This document shows positions 32,773 to 40,880 of a DNA stretch of 62,317 nucleotides, piece by piece (the stretch's first letter is position 1; the number at the start of each line of letters is the position of its first letter). Both the position numbers and the translations under genes were made by a program. This DNA is from Rothia santali. GTDB lineage: Bacteria > Actinomycetota > Actinomycetes > Actinomycetales > Micrococcaceae. The notes below the pieces were generated by a model. The model saw only the letters and a program-made list of their open reading frames with translations, searched no databases and had not been told where the DNA came from. The stretch lies in contig NZ_JANAFB010000020.1 in assembly GCF_024199905.1 (NCBI RefSeq), forward strand, positions 1 to 62,317, written 5' to 3'.

Positions 32773-34560
32773 TCCTCACCGATTTCGCGGCCTCCGACGC
32801 CAAGCGGGCGTAGAGGTTCTCGAGGACCTCGGCGTTGGCGGACCAGGTCCTGGTCCGCGCGAACTCCCGCGCGGCACGGCTCAGCCGGGCGCGATCCTCT
32901 GCCGCCCTCAGCCTCCCCAGCCCGCGGGCCAGGTCCTCGGCGTCCTCGGGCCGGAAGAGCTCGCCCCTCGGGGCGCCTCCCGGACCGGCGTCCGCCAGCT
33001 CGCGCAGCGGCGGCAGGTCGCTGAGCAGAACCGGCGTCCCCGCCGCCATCGCCTCGATGGGCTTGAGCGGGGTGACGGAACGGCACACCTCGGTGTCCCT
33101 GCGGGGAACGCAGAAGACGTCGAGGGCGCGGTGATAGCTTACCGCCTGGTACGCGGATACCCGACCCGTGAAGACGACCGCCGAGGAGATTCCCAGCTCG
33201 GCCGCCAGCGCCCGCAGGCCCGGCTCGGCCGCGCCGGAGCCCACCAGGAGCGCGCGGACGTCTTCGCCCTCGGCCCGGAGCCGCGCGACGGCGCGCAGCA
33301 GCGTGTCGAAGCCCTCGTAGTCCACCAGCGAGGAGACCGAGCCGACCCAGAAGCCCTCGGCGGGCAGGCCCAGCTCGCCCCGGGCGGCCGCCGGGTCCGG
33401 CTCCCGCTCGAAGAACCGCTCGGCGACGGCGTTGGGCAGCACGGTGATGCGCTCGGCGGGGATGCCGCGGCCCACGAGCGCGTCCCGCATGACGCCGGAG
33501 AGCGTGACCACGTGGTCGGCGAGGCCCATCATGCGGGTCTCCTGCGCGCGGAGGGCGAGGAAGCGCTCACTGGCGCGGGCGGCGTCGTGGTCCGGGCGGC
33601 CCGCGGCCCAGGTCTCCTCCAGGAGGCCGCGGACCTCGTAGACCCAGGGCAGGCCCAGGCCGCGGGCCAGGGCCTCGGTCATGAGCGCGTTGGTGTAGTT
33701 GGTGGTGCAGTGCAGCACGCGGGGGCGCAGGGCCCGGGCGGACTCGGCCATCATGTCGGTCTGCTGCTGCAGGCGTGCGGGGAGGTCCGGGCCGGGGCGC
33801 GCGGTCAGGGAGCGGCGGTAGCGGACGCCGTCGAGCTCCTGGACGTCGGCGCCCCACGGGATGCCGACCAGGACCGGGTAGCCCAGGCGGGTCACGGCGT
33901 CGACGACGACGCCCCGCCCCGCGAGCGCGCTCAGCAGGCGGTGGGTCCGCAGGGTGTACCCGGACTGGGTGTGCGGCAACGAGTTGGTCAGGACGTGGAG
34001 GACGCGCAGGGGGCCGGGGTGGGCGAGGGCCCCGCCCGAGGGGCCGGCGACGGCGGTCGGTGCGGCGGGGGCGCGGGGCGGCGAGCCGGAAGTCGGTGCG
34101 CATCGTGGCCGCCTCGCCGCGGAGGCGGCGCCGGAGACCGCGGTCCGGCGCGGACGTCCCCGACGTCGCGGGCGCGTCCAGGGTCTTCAGCGTCTCGGCG
34201 GTCCGCCCCGCCTTCCACAGGGCGCGGGCGCGCGTGGCCGCGGGCAGGTCCCCGAGGTCCGGTCCACGCCGCCCACCACCAGGGCCACCTCGGCGGCCAG
34301 GCGGCGCCCCGGGGTCCCGGCGGGGCGCTCAGGGCGCGGCGGCACAGCTCGCGGGCCCGGGCCTCCCCGCCTTCCAGGTAGGCGGCCAGGGCGCGCGCGC
34401 CGGTGACCGGAATCGCGCCGATGCCGACGCCGAGCGCCCGCGCGGCGCGGCGCGGCACCCTGCGGGACCCCTGCACCACGAGGTGCACGGGGTCGTCGAC
34501 GGCGTGCTGGGCCAGGGTCCGCCCCATCAGCACGAGGTTGCGGAGGAGGCTACGAGGCAT
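32753..34560 (-). pseudogene. GT4 glycosyltransferase interrupted by frameshifts
   Basis: The 3' part (33979 down to 32753, 408 codons) encodes most of a GT-B enzyme, with WVYEVRGLLEETW, VLPNAVAERFF, GSVSSLVDYEGFD and TPLKPIEAMAAGTPVLLS. No ATG or GTG starts it: the frame opens at TTG 33979 in the middle of VLTNSLPHTQSGY, cutting the first strand. Upstream, gene-like sequence continues in other frames: ATG 34560 (SLLRNLVLMGRTLAQHAVD), then RRLAAEVALVVGGVD, then ATRARALWKAGRTAETLKTL, then back to the final frame by about 34075. Three shifts at G/C runs explain this, by sequencing error or true decay. It resembles the intact gene at 18830. If only the open part is annotated, use 32753-33979. 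Confidence 0.75.
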
Positions 34561-36298
34561 TGCGGTACTCGACCTCGTCGGACCGGGCGGGGTCGAGGGT
34601 CCCGCGGTGCCGGGCGAGGGAGGTCGACTCCGGCCGCCGAGGAGCGCCGGTGGGCTCGGCGCGGCCCGCGCCCTCCGGGGCTCGGGAGGCCGCACCCTCC
34701 GGCGCGCGGGAGACGGGGGCGCCGGCCGCGGTACCAGTGCGGCCGGCGGCGTCGTCCACGGATCCCGCGTCCGAGGCGCGGGGCCCCTCGGTGCTCCCGC
34801 GCAGCGAGGCGGGGATCGCCCGGGCCGCGCGGTGCCCGCGGTGCGCGGCCTCCAGCAGGCGGAGGTAGCGGGCACTGAGGTCCTTGTTGTCGGTGTGCTC
34901 GGCCACCCAGCGGCGGCCCGCGCCGCCGTGGTCCAGCACGGAGCGGTCCGCGGCGGCCTCCATCCAGTGGCGGGCCAGGGCCTTGGCGTCCCCGGGGGCG
35001 GCGACGAAGCCGGCGTCGGCGGCCCGGACGATCTCCGCCGACTCCCCCGAGACCAGCGCCGAGACGTGCACGTTGGTGGCCAGCAGCTCGTACAGCTTGG
35101 AGGGAACGGTCCAGCGGAAGGGTGCCCAGTCGCGGAGGGAGACGGCCACGGTGTCGGCCCAGCCGTAGTGCTCCGCGACCTCCCGGTGCGGCACGGGGTC
35201 CAGGAAGGTGATGTCCGCCAGGGACTCGCGGGCGCGCTCTTCGAGGGCCTCCCGCTCGGCGCCGGCGCCGACGAAGCGCAGCCGGAGGTCGACACCGCCC
35301 GCGCTGGCCATCCCCGCGGCGTCGATGATTGCGGAGAGCCCCTGGCTGCGGCCCAGGGTGCCGAGGTAGAGGACCTTGAGGGTGCGGCGGGCGGGGGCGG
35401 TCGCGCCGTCCGGGTCCGTGCCGGGCTCTGTGGCGGAGGATGCAGACTTCGCGGCGGAGAGATCGGGCTCCGCGGTCGAAGGGGTGAGCCCTGCAGCCGA
35501 GGGGGCGGTCCCCGCCGCGGAAGGCCCGGATTCCGCGTCCGAGGGGCCAGGTTCCGCGACGGACGCCAGCCGGCGCGCGGCGGGGGCCAGGTCCGGCGTG
35601 GTGCTGAGGTCGGCGCCGTTGCGGATGACCGTGACGGACTCGACGCCGCGGGCCGCCAGGATCCCCGCGAAGCGCGAGCTGGTGGTCACCACCTGGTGGG
35701 ACCCCAGCTGCAGGCGGGTCACCCAGCGGTGCGTGAGGCTCCGCAGGGCCCCCGTGATGCCCCTGCCCTGGGAGATCCCGGGGGTGAAGGTGACCAGGTC
35801 GGGCCAGGCGTCCCGCATCTCGACCACCAGCGGCGCCCGCAGCAGGCGCGCGGCGACGTGACCCGCGAACAGGGAGGTCAGGGCGGGGACGGTGGTGATG
35901 ACGACGTCGTGCCCGCCCCCGGCGCGGAGCAGGCCCATCGTGAGGCTCTGGAGGCTGACGTAGAAGTGATCGAGGGTCCGGGTCAGGACGTCCTTGCCGT
36001 GCGGGAGGTAGGGCATGCGGATCACGGTCTCGCCGTGCTCGCCGGTCTCGCGCCGGTAGGGGCGCCGGCCCGCCCGCATGGCCTCCGTGAGGTCCGGGTG
36101 CGGGTAGTGCGGCATGGAGGTGAGGACGGTGACCTCGTGCCCGAGCGCCCGCCACTCCCTGACCAGCGCCGACCACCGGCGCTGAGGGGCGCCGATCTCG
36201 GGAGCGTAGTAGTGGGAGAGGAGGAGGATCCTCACGCGATCCGCCGCCGGCCCGCGGCCGGTGCCTCCAGGATGTGTGCCACTGCGAAAGTTCCTCAT
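34550..36298 (-). CDS. WbuB-like GT4 glycosyltransferase with repeat insert
   Basis: A 582-residue GT-B enzyme. The N-terminal domain starts with RILLLSHYYAPEIGAPQRRW and includes TSMPHYPHPDLTEA and PLVVEMRDAWPDLV, typical of WbuB-type transferases. The C-terminal donor domain has LKVLYLGTLGRSQGL and VPSKLYELLATNVHVSALV. Between them, at residues 246-294, are seven 7-residue units of the pattern S-x-A-x-x-x-P, and the last 80 or so residues are again low-complexity. The start may be ATG 36298 or GTG 36235, the latter being closer to the family N-terminus. It is first in the exporter operon and overlaps the next gene by 11 bases. Confidence 0.88.
   Translation of the reverse strand: MRNFRSGTHPGGTGRGPAADRVRILLLSHYYAPEIGAPQRRWSALVREWRALGHEVTVLTSMPHYPHPDLTEAMRAGRRPYRRETGEHGETVIRMPYLPHGKDVLTRTLDHFYVSLQSLTMGLLRAGGGHDVVITTVPALTSLFAGHVAARLLRAPLVVEMRDAWPDLVTFTPGISQGRGITGALRSLTHRWVTRLQLGSHQVVTTSSRFAGILAARGVESVTVIRNGADLSTTPDLAPAARRLASVAEPGPSDAESGPSAAGTAPSAAGLTPSTAEPDLSAAKSASSATEPGTDPDGATAPARRTLKVLYLGTLGRSQGLSAIIDAAGMASAGGVDLRLRFVGAGAEREALEERARESLADITFLDPVPHREVAEHYGWADTVAVSLRDWAPFRWTVPSKLYELLATNVHVSALVSGESAEIVRAADAGFVAAPGDAKALARHWMEAAADRSVLDHGGAGRRWVAEHTDNKDLSARYLRLLEAAHRGHRAARAIPASLRGSTEGPRASDAGSVDDAAGRTGTAAGAPVSRAPEGAASRAPEGAGRAEPTGAPRRPESTSLARHRGTLDPARSDEVEYRNAS
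35417..35563 (-). repeat. 21-bp-period repeat inside glycosyltransferase gene
   Basis: Seven consecutive 21-bp units encode SVAEPGP, SDAESGP, SAAGTAP, SAAGLTP, STAEPDL, SAAKSAS and SATEPGT in the linker between the two GT-B domains. The units have diverged but keep the phase. Confidence 0.75.
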
Positions 36299-36363
36299 GC
36301 GATGGGGTGCCGTCCTCGGGCCGCCGGGTGCGGCGCCCTCGTGACGCGTGCGAGATGCCGATC

Positions 36364-36379
36364 CCTACCGGTCGGTAGG
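36364..36379. promoter_or_regulatory. Inverted repeat upstream of the exporter operon
   Basis: CCTACCG (36364-36370) and CGGTAGG (36373-36379) are exact inverted arms with a 2-base spacer, like many TetR-family operators. It lies 66 bases upstream of ATG 36298 of the first gene of the leftward operon. No regulator gene is adjacent. Confidence 0.5.
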
Positions 36380-36480
36380 CATCCATCCGCAGTCTAGGCA
36401 AAAAAACGCCTCACGTGCAGGTCTTTCTCAGAATCCCCGGTCAGAGCGCTTATCATCCGCGGGAGCGTGCGACGAAAAGA

Positions 36481-36516
36481 TGACGCCGGCATGTCCTCCG
36501 GCGTCACGATGACGCC
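36481..36516. promoter_or_regulatory. Three-arm alternating inverted repeat
   Basis: TGACGCCGG (36481-36489) is complementary to CCGGCGTCA (36498-36506), whose end GGCGTCA is also complementary to TGACGCC (36510-36516). The middle arm can pair with either side. It lies in the 317-base gap between the exporter operon and the flavin reductase, about 100 bases before ATG 36616. A TATCCT hexamer (36544) and a further hairpin (36559-36579) follow before the gene. Confidence 0.5.
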
Positions 36517-36615
36517 CCGCCTTCCTCGCCCACCGGGACCGCCCTATCCTGGCTGTGAGCCACCGGGCCGCCCGGTGGCCGCCTCACGTATTCGTCGCGG
36601 ACGCAAAGGACCAGC

Positions 36616-37134
36616 ATGAGCGTCACTCCCGAGCCCGGATCGCCGATCAGCGAGCTCTTCAAGGAGGCCTTCGGCCACCACCCGGCCGGGGTCGCCATCA
36701 TCACCGCGGACAGCGAGGAGGGGCCGGTGGGCCTGACCGCCTCCTCGGTCACCTCGATCTCCGCCTCGCCCGCGATCCTGGGCTTCTCCCTCGCGGCGCA
36801 GCGGGGCTCGGCCGTCCACGTCGCGGAGGCCGAGACCTTCCTGGTCCACCTGCTCGACGCCGAGAACGTCCAGCTGGCCAGGACCTTCGCGACCCACGGC
36901 GCGCCCCGCTTCGACGAGTCGATGAACTGGGAGACGCTGCCCACCGGCGAGCCCCTCCTGACCGACGTCCGCCGCGTCCTGCGCTGCCGCCCGCTCACCA
37001 AGGCCCAGGCGGGCCCCGCCCTGGTCTTCACGGCCGAGGTCCTCGAGGCCACCCGCCACGACCTCTCCGGGACCCCGCTGGTCTACCACCGGCGCACGTT
37101 CCACTCGCTCGGCGAGGGCACCTACGTCATCTGA
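36616..37134 (+). CDS. Flavin reductase-like FMN-binding protein
   Basis: A 172-residue flavin reductase domain protein (the FMN-binding split barrel of two-component monooxygenases). It begins with FKEAFGHHPAGVAIITAD and has GLTASSVTSISASPAILGFSL, the family flavin-binding segment, and a C-terminal LVYHRRTFHSL. It would supply reduced flavin to an oxygenase or serve as a general NAD(P)H:flavin oxidoreductase. No partner oxygenase is adjacent. ATG 36616 has AAAGGA 11 bases upstream. Confidence 0.88.
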   Translation: MSVTPEPGSPISELFKEAFGHHPAGVAIITADSEEGPVGLTASSVTSISASPAILGFSLAAQRGSAVHVAEAETFLVHLLDAENVQLARTFATHGAPRFDESMNWETLPTGEPLLTDVRRVLRCRPLTKAQAGPALVFTAEVLEATRHDLSGTPLVYHRRTFHSLGEGTYVI

Positions 37135-37163
37135 GGCGCCCGACGCCGGCCGGTCGCCCGGGG

Positions 37164-37181
37164 ATCTCACCCGGGTGAGAT
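37164..37181. terminator. 18-bp perfect palindrome after flavin reductase gene
   Basis: ATCTCACCCGGGTGAGAT is its own reverse complement and starts 29 bases after the flavin reductase stop. It can form a hairpin terminator or be a protein-binding site. The gap 37135-37541 holds otherwise only a possible promoter at 37414 and no gene that I can see. Confidence 0.5.
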
Positions 37182-37413
37182 GCCGACCAGGCCGTTTGCA
37201 CATTTCCGCGCCGGATGCTCCGCGAACGCCCCAGGTCCACGGAACTGAGACGAACACCCCACTCCCCGACCCCTTCATAAATCTTCACAAAGATCGGTGA
37301 CGTGGGCGATGAAGTAGCGTGAAGTTGGCGGGTTGTCGTGAGGGCCTGCGGGACTGCTCGATGCAAATGTTGGTCGATCCCCCCATAGTGACTGCATTTT
37401 TCCGACTCTCCCG

Positions 37414-37442
37414 TTGACCTTTCCCCCAAGTAGGCATAGGCC
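37414..37442 (+). promoter_or_regulatory. Possible argE promoter
   Basis: TTGACC (37414-37419) and TAGGCC (37437-37442) are separated by 17 bases, giving a leader of about 90 nt before ATG 37542. Confidence 0.4.
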
Positions 37443-37541
37443 GCACGGCAACCCGCTTCTCCGCGCCCGGAACCCGCCCTCCCCCACGCCCGCCGGGCCC
37501 GCGACGTCGGGCGCCCGGCCGCCGGGGTTAGGCTGATCCGT

Positions 37542-38801
37542 ATGGCTCAGAACGCGAACGCACCCCAGCACACGCCCGCTTCCCTCCCCTGGACCGAGAA
37601 GCTGATCCGCATCCCGACCGTCAGCTACGAGTCCAACCTCGAGCTGATCGAGGTCCTCGAGGCGGAGTTCTCCCGGCACGGGATCGAGAGCCACCGCAGC
37701 TACTCCGAGGACCGCACCCGCGCCAACCTCTTCGCGACCGTCCCGGCCGCCGACGGGGGCACCAGCGGAGGCGTCGTGATCTCCGGGCACACCGACGTCG
37801 TGCCCGTGGAGGGCCAGCCGTGGGACACCGACCCCTTCGAGCCGGTCCTCCGGGACGGGCGCCTCTACGGCCGCGGGTCCTCGGACATGAAGTCCTACAT
37901 CGGCGCGGCGATGTGGCTGCTGCCCCGGATCGCGGAGGCCGAGCTGGCCGAGCCGATCCACTTCGCCTTCTCCTACGACGAGGAGCCCGGCTGCCTGGGC
38001 GCGCCGCGCATGATCGAGGAGTTCGGCGCGCGCGGGATCCGCCCGGAGTACTGCGTGGTCGGCGAGCCGACGCTCATGAACGTCATCCAGGCCCACAAGT
38101 CGCCCCAGCGCGGGCGCATCACCTTCCGCGGCGTGCCCAAGCACTCCTCGATGGCGCCCTACGGCGTCAACGCGGTGCACTACGCCGGCGAGTTCATCCA
38201 CTTCTACAAGGGGATCGCGGACGCGTGGCGCGAGTCCGGCCCCTTCGACGAGGGCTTCGGCATCACGCACACCACCGGCGGGGTGAACTTCGCGCGCGGC
38301 GGGATCGCCTACAACATCGTGGCCGAGGAGTGCGTGCTCGAGTACGACTTTCGCGCGATCCCCGCGACCCCGCCGGACGAGATCCGGGCCCGCATCGAGG
38401 CGTTCCTCTTCGAGGAGCTCGAGCCGGCCATGCGGCGCGAGGTCGAGCGCGTCCGGGGGCTCGGCGGGGCGGACGAGGCCGCGCTCGACGCCGTCGGGAT
38501 CTCGCTGGAGATCCTCGCCGACGTCCCCGGCCTGAACACCGCCGACGACGACCCCGCGATCGCGCTGGGCGAGGAGCTCGGCGGCGTGCGCGGCGGCCCC
38601 GGGCCCGACGGCACCCCGCTGCCCTCCCGCGTGCCCTACGGCACCGAGGGCGGTCAGTTCCAGGCGGCCGAGATCCGCACGATCGTGTGCGGCCCCGGCG
38701 ACATCGCGCAGGCGCACACCGCGAACGAGTGGATCGAGCTGTCGCAGATTGAGGCGTGCGAGAAGTTCCTGGAGGCCGTGCTGGAGCGGGCGCGGGCTTA
38801 G
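37542..38801 (+). CDS. argE: Acetylornithine deacetylase (M20 family)
   Basis: A 419-residue zinc peptidase-fold enzyme that removes the acetyl group from N-acetylornithine in arginine synthesis. M20 metal-site motifs are VISGHTDVVPVEG, YGRGSSDMKSYIGAA, AFSYDEEPGCLGA with the catalytic Glu, VVGEPTLMNVIQAHK, and the last ligand His in AHTANEWIE. It stands alone, unlinked to other arg genes. Other M20 deacylases are possible, but the match to ArgE is good along the full length. It is followed by a group of hairpins (38811-38967). Confidence 0.88.
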   Translation: MAQNANAPQHTPASLPWTEKLIRIPTVSYESNLELIEVLEAEFSRHGIESHRSYSEDRTRANLFATVPAADGGTSGGVVISGHTDVVPVEGQPWDTDPFEPVLRDGRLYGRGSSDMKSYIGAAMWLLPRIAEAELAEPIHFAFSYDEEPGCLGAPRMIEEFGARGIRPEYCVVGEPTLMNVIQAHKSPQRGRITFRGVPKHSSMAPYGVNAVHYAGEFIHFYKGIADAWRESGPFDEGFGITHTTGGVNFARGGIAYNIVAEECVLEYDFRAIPATPPDEIRARIEAFLFEELEPAMRREVERVRGLGGADEAALDAVGISLEILADVPGLNTADDDPAIALGEELGGVRGGPGPDGTPLPSRVPYGTEGGQFQAAEIRTIVCGPGDIAQAHTANEWIELSQIEACEKFLEAVLERARA

Positions 38802-38810
38802 GGGCCGGGT

Positions 38811-38831
38811 GCCGCCCCGGTCCGGGGCGGC
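38811..38831 (+). terminator. Hairpin after argE
   Basis: GCCGCCCCGG (38811-38820) and CCGGGGCGGC (38822-38831) form a stem starting 10 bases after the argE stop. Confidence 0.6.
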
Positions 38832-38908
38832 TTACCGATCCGGGGGCGGTGCGGGGCCAGGGTCGAGCTCTCCCCCCGATGCGGCGTCGCCGGGGCTCGG
38901 ACGCGACC

Positions 38909-38967
38909 GGGGCGGGGACGCCTCGCGTCCCCGCCCCGTGACGAGCCCCGGCCCACAACGGGCCGGG
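38909..38967. terminator. Two hairpins between convergent genes
   Basis: A 13-bp stem (38909-38921 with 38925-38937) and an 8-bp stem (CCCGGCCC 38947-38954 with GGGCCGGG 38960-38967) follow one another. The second begins 13 bases beyond the stop of the leftward PNPOx-like gene, in its direction of transcription. Confidence 0.6.
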
Positions 38968-38979
38968 CGCCTCGGCCTG

Positions 38980-39462
38980 CTACAGCTCCGTGGTGCCGCT
39001 GCCCCCGGCGGGGCGCTGCCCGGTGACCTTGGCCTTGACCAGCTCTGCGATCGAGGCGACCTTGCCGCCCGGCTGGCCCCAGAACTGCGCCGAGTCGCCG
39101 ACCACGCGGATCAGGCCCAGGTTCGGGTCGTCCTTGCCGCCGTCGAACCACTTGGAGACGTCGTCGTTCCACAGCTCCTCGATCTTGGACCGGTCGTCCT
39201 CGAAGACCGCGCGCCCGGCCACCGAGAGCCAGGATCCGGTCTCGGCGAAGGCGAGGTTGACCTCGGGGTTGGTGCGCAGCTCGTCGGCCTGCTCGCCCCG
39301 AAGCCCGATGAAGAACCAGACGTCGGCGTCGTCGGTGACCTCCTGCGGCGTCATCGGGTGGGAGTGCAGCTTGCCGTCGTGCGCGATGCAGGTGAGCATG
39401 GCCAGCCGCTCGCCCCGCATGATCTCGACGACCTTGTCCTGGTTCAGCTCTGACTCTGACAT
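38980..39462 (-). CDS. Pyridoxamine phosphate oxidase-like (general stress 26 type)
   Basis: A 160-residue FMN-binding split-barrel protein of the general stress protein 26 / PNPOx-like group. It has MLTCIAHDGKLHSHPMTPQ, ADVWFFIGLRGEQADEL and VNLAFAETGSWLSVAGRAVF, the usual order of segments. The family binds flavin or heme, and the exact role here is unknown. ATG 39462 follows GAGGAACC; an upstream in-frame start at 39501 is less likely. Confidence 0.88.
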   Translation of the reverse strand: MSESELNQDKVVEIMRGERLAMLTCIAHDGKLHSHPMTPQEVTDDADVWFFIGLRGEQADELRTNPEVNLAFAETGSWLSVAGRAVFEDDRSKIEELWNDDVSKWFDGGKDDPNLGLIRVVGDSAQFWGQPGGKVASIAELVKAKVTGQRPAGGSGTTEL

Positions 39463-39555
39463 GGTTCCTCCTCGGTCGAAAATGCCTGTGACGCCAGTCA
39501 ACCCGACGCGATGGCCGATGGGAATGGATTCGGCTCTCCGCGAGAAGACCGCCCG

Positions 39556-40713
39556 TTACAGCGCGGGAAGCGCCTCGCGCAGGCTACGCGCGGCGGTCTC
39601 CGGGTCGGCGGCCTCGGTGATCGCGCGGACCACGACGACTCGTCCCGCGCCCGCCTCGACCACCTCGCCCACGGTCACGGCGTCCACGCCGCCGATCGCG
39701 AAGAACGGCTTGCCGGCCGTCGTCGTCGACCCCTTGTCCGTGGTGGGGCCCATGCCGGCCACCTCGCCCCCGGTCATCACGTCCCGGGCCGTCACCTGCG
39801 CCGCGAAGGCGGGCAGGCCCAGGCCGACGGCCGTGCGCCCCGGCTTGGTGGGGGTCTCCCAGACGGGGCCGGTGCAGAAGTAGTCGGTCTCGGGGTCCTG
39901 CGCCGCGCGGGTGACCTGGTGGCGGTCGTGGCACGAGCGGCCGACCACCACCTCGGGGCCCAGCAGGGTCCTGACCTGGGCGGAGGTCAGGTCGGTCTGC
40001 CCCACGTGGAACACGTCGACCCCGGCCAGGAGCGCGACGTCGGCCCGGTCGTTGGCCGCCGAGAGGCCGCCGTGACGACTCGCCACCTTCCCGAGCAGCC
40101 GCAGCGCCTCGAGCTCCGCTTGGACGGAGACCTTCTTGTCCCTGACCTGGATGATGTCGACGCCGCCGCGGAAGCAGGCCTCGAAGAACCGCTCCAGAGC
40201 CCCGGCGTCGAGCGCCTCGACCGTCTCACCGTCGGAGGGCTCGATGAGGTAGCGCTGCAGGTCGGTGCAGAGGTACAGCCGGGCGCCCTCGAGCCGGCGG
40301 CGCCGCCACGCGCCGTCGCGGTCGGGCTGGGGCTCGGGCCGCCCCGCCGTCCCGGGGGACTCCGCGCCGGCCTCCGACGGGTCGGCGGGGAGGAACTGGG
40401 TCGAGCGCGAGGCCATGGGACGGAAACCGGTGCCGCGGACGGCGTAGGGGTCGACGTCGAAGTCGTCGTCGTACGGGTCGGGGTGCGGGGGGCGGGACGA
40501 CGACTCGTGCCCGGGACGCGACGACTCGCGGTCGGAGGAGGCCGCTGCGCGACCGGCGGGTGACGACTCGCCAACGGGCTGCGACGACTCGCCAAGGGGC
40601 CGCGACGGCTCCCCAACGGGCTGCGACGGCTCGCGGCGGGGCGCCGGGGCCTCCCGGTCGAAGGGCTCGGGTGACTGGTCGCCGGTGGGCCGGTGGCCGG
40701 AGGAAGAACTCAT
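39556..40713 (-). CDS. thiE: Thiamine phosphate synthase with long N-terminal extension
   Basis: A 385-residue protein whose last 230 or so residues are ThiE, which joins HMP-PP and THZ-P into thiamine phosphate. Signatures are [11 protein letters not shown] (diphosphate/Mg site), [43 protein letters not shown] and FFAIGGVDA. The first 140 residues are disordered-looking and contain 7-residue repeats ([21 protein letters not shown]) encoded by a 21-bp DNA repeat near 40560-40640. The start is ATG 40713; GTG 40722 is also in frame. It is divergent from the riboswitch-controlled thi operon. Confidence 0.9.
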   Translation of the reverse strand: MSSSSGHRPTGDQSPEPFDREAPAPRREPSQPVGEPSRPLGESSQPVGESSPAGRAAASSDRESSRPGHESSSRPPHPDPYDDDFDVDPYAVRGTGFRPMASRSTQFLPADPSEAGAESPGTAGRPEPQPDRDGAWRRRRLEGARLYLCTDLQRYLIEPSDGETVEALDAGALERFFEACFRGGVDIIQVRDKKVSVQAELEALRLLGKVASRHGGLSAANDRADVALLAGVDVFHVGQTDLTSAQVRTLLGPEVVVGRSCHDRHQVTRAAQDPETDYFCTGPVWETPTKPGRTAVGLGLPAFAAQVTARDVMTGGEVAGMGPTTDKGSTTTAGKPFFAIGGVDAVTVGEVVEAGAGRVVVVRAITEAADPETAARSLREALPAL

Positions 40714-40784
40714 GGAGCCCACAGTAGAGCACCGGTCCCGCCCGGGGTGATGCGCCCCACGCGCGAAGTTCCGTACACTGGTGG

Positions 40785-40870
40785 GGACACATGGGAGTCC
40801 GGGCAGGCCGGGCTGAGAGGGCGAAGCCGCCGACCATCAGTACTCGATGCGGGTCATGCCGCCGTGAGGA
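40785..40870 (+). promoter_or_regulatory. TPP riboswitch (thi-box)
   Basis: The leader of thiO contains the thi-box hallmarks: TGGGAGTC, then GGGCTGAGAGGGCGAAGCCG and, later, GATGCGGGTCATGCCGCCGT-GAGGA. The final GAGGAGA overlaps the ribosome site ten bases before the GTG start, so thiamine diphosphate binding would probably block translation initiation. The position 5' of thiO-thiS-thiG supports the call. Confidence 0.92.
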
Positions 40871-40880
40871 GATCAATCCA

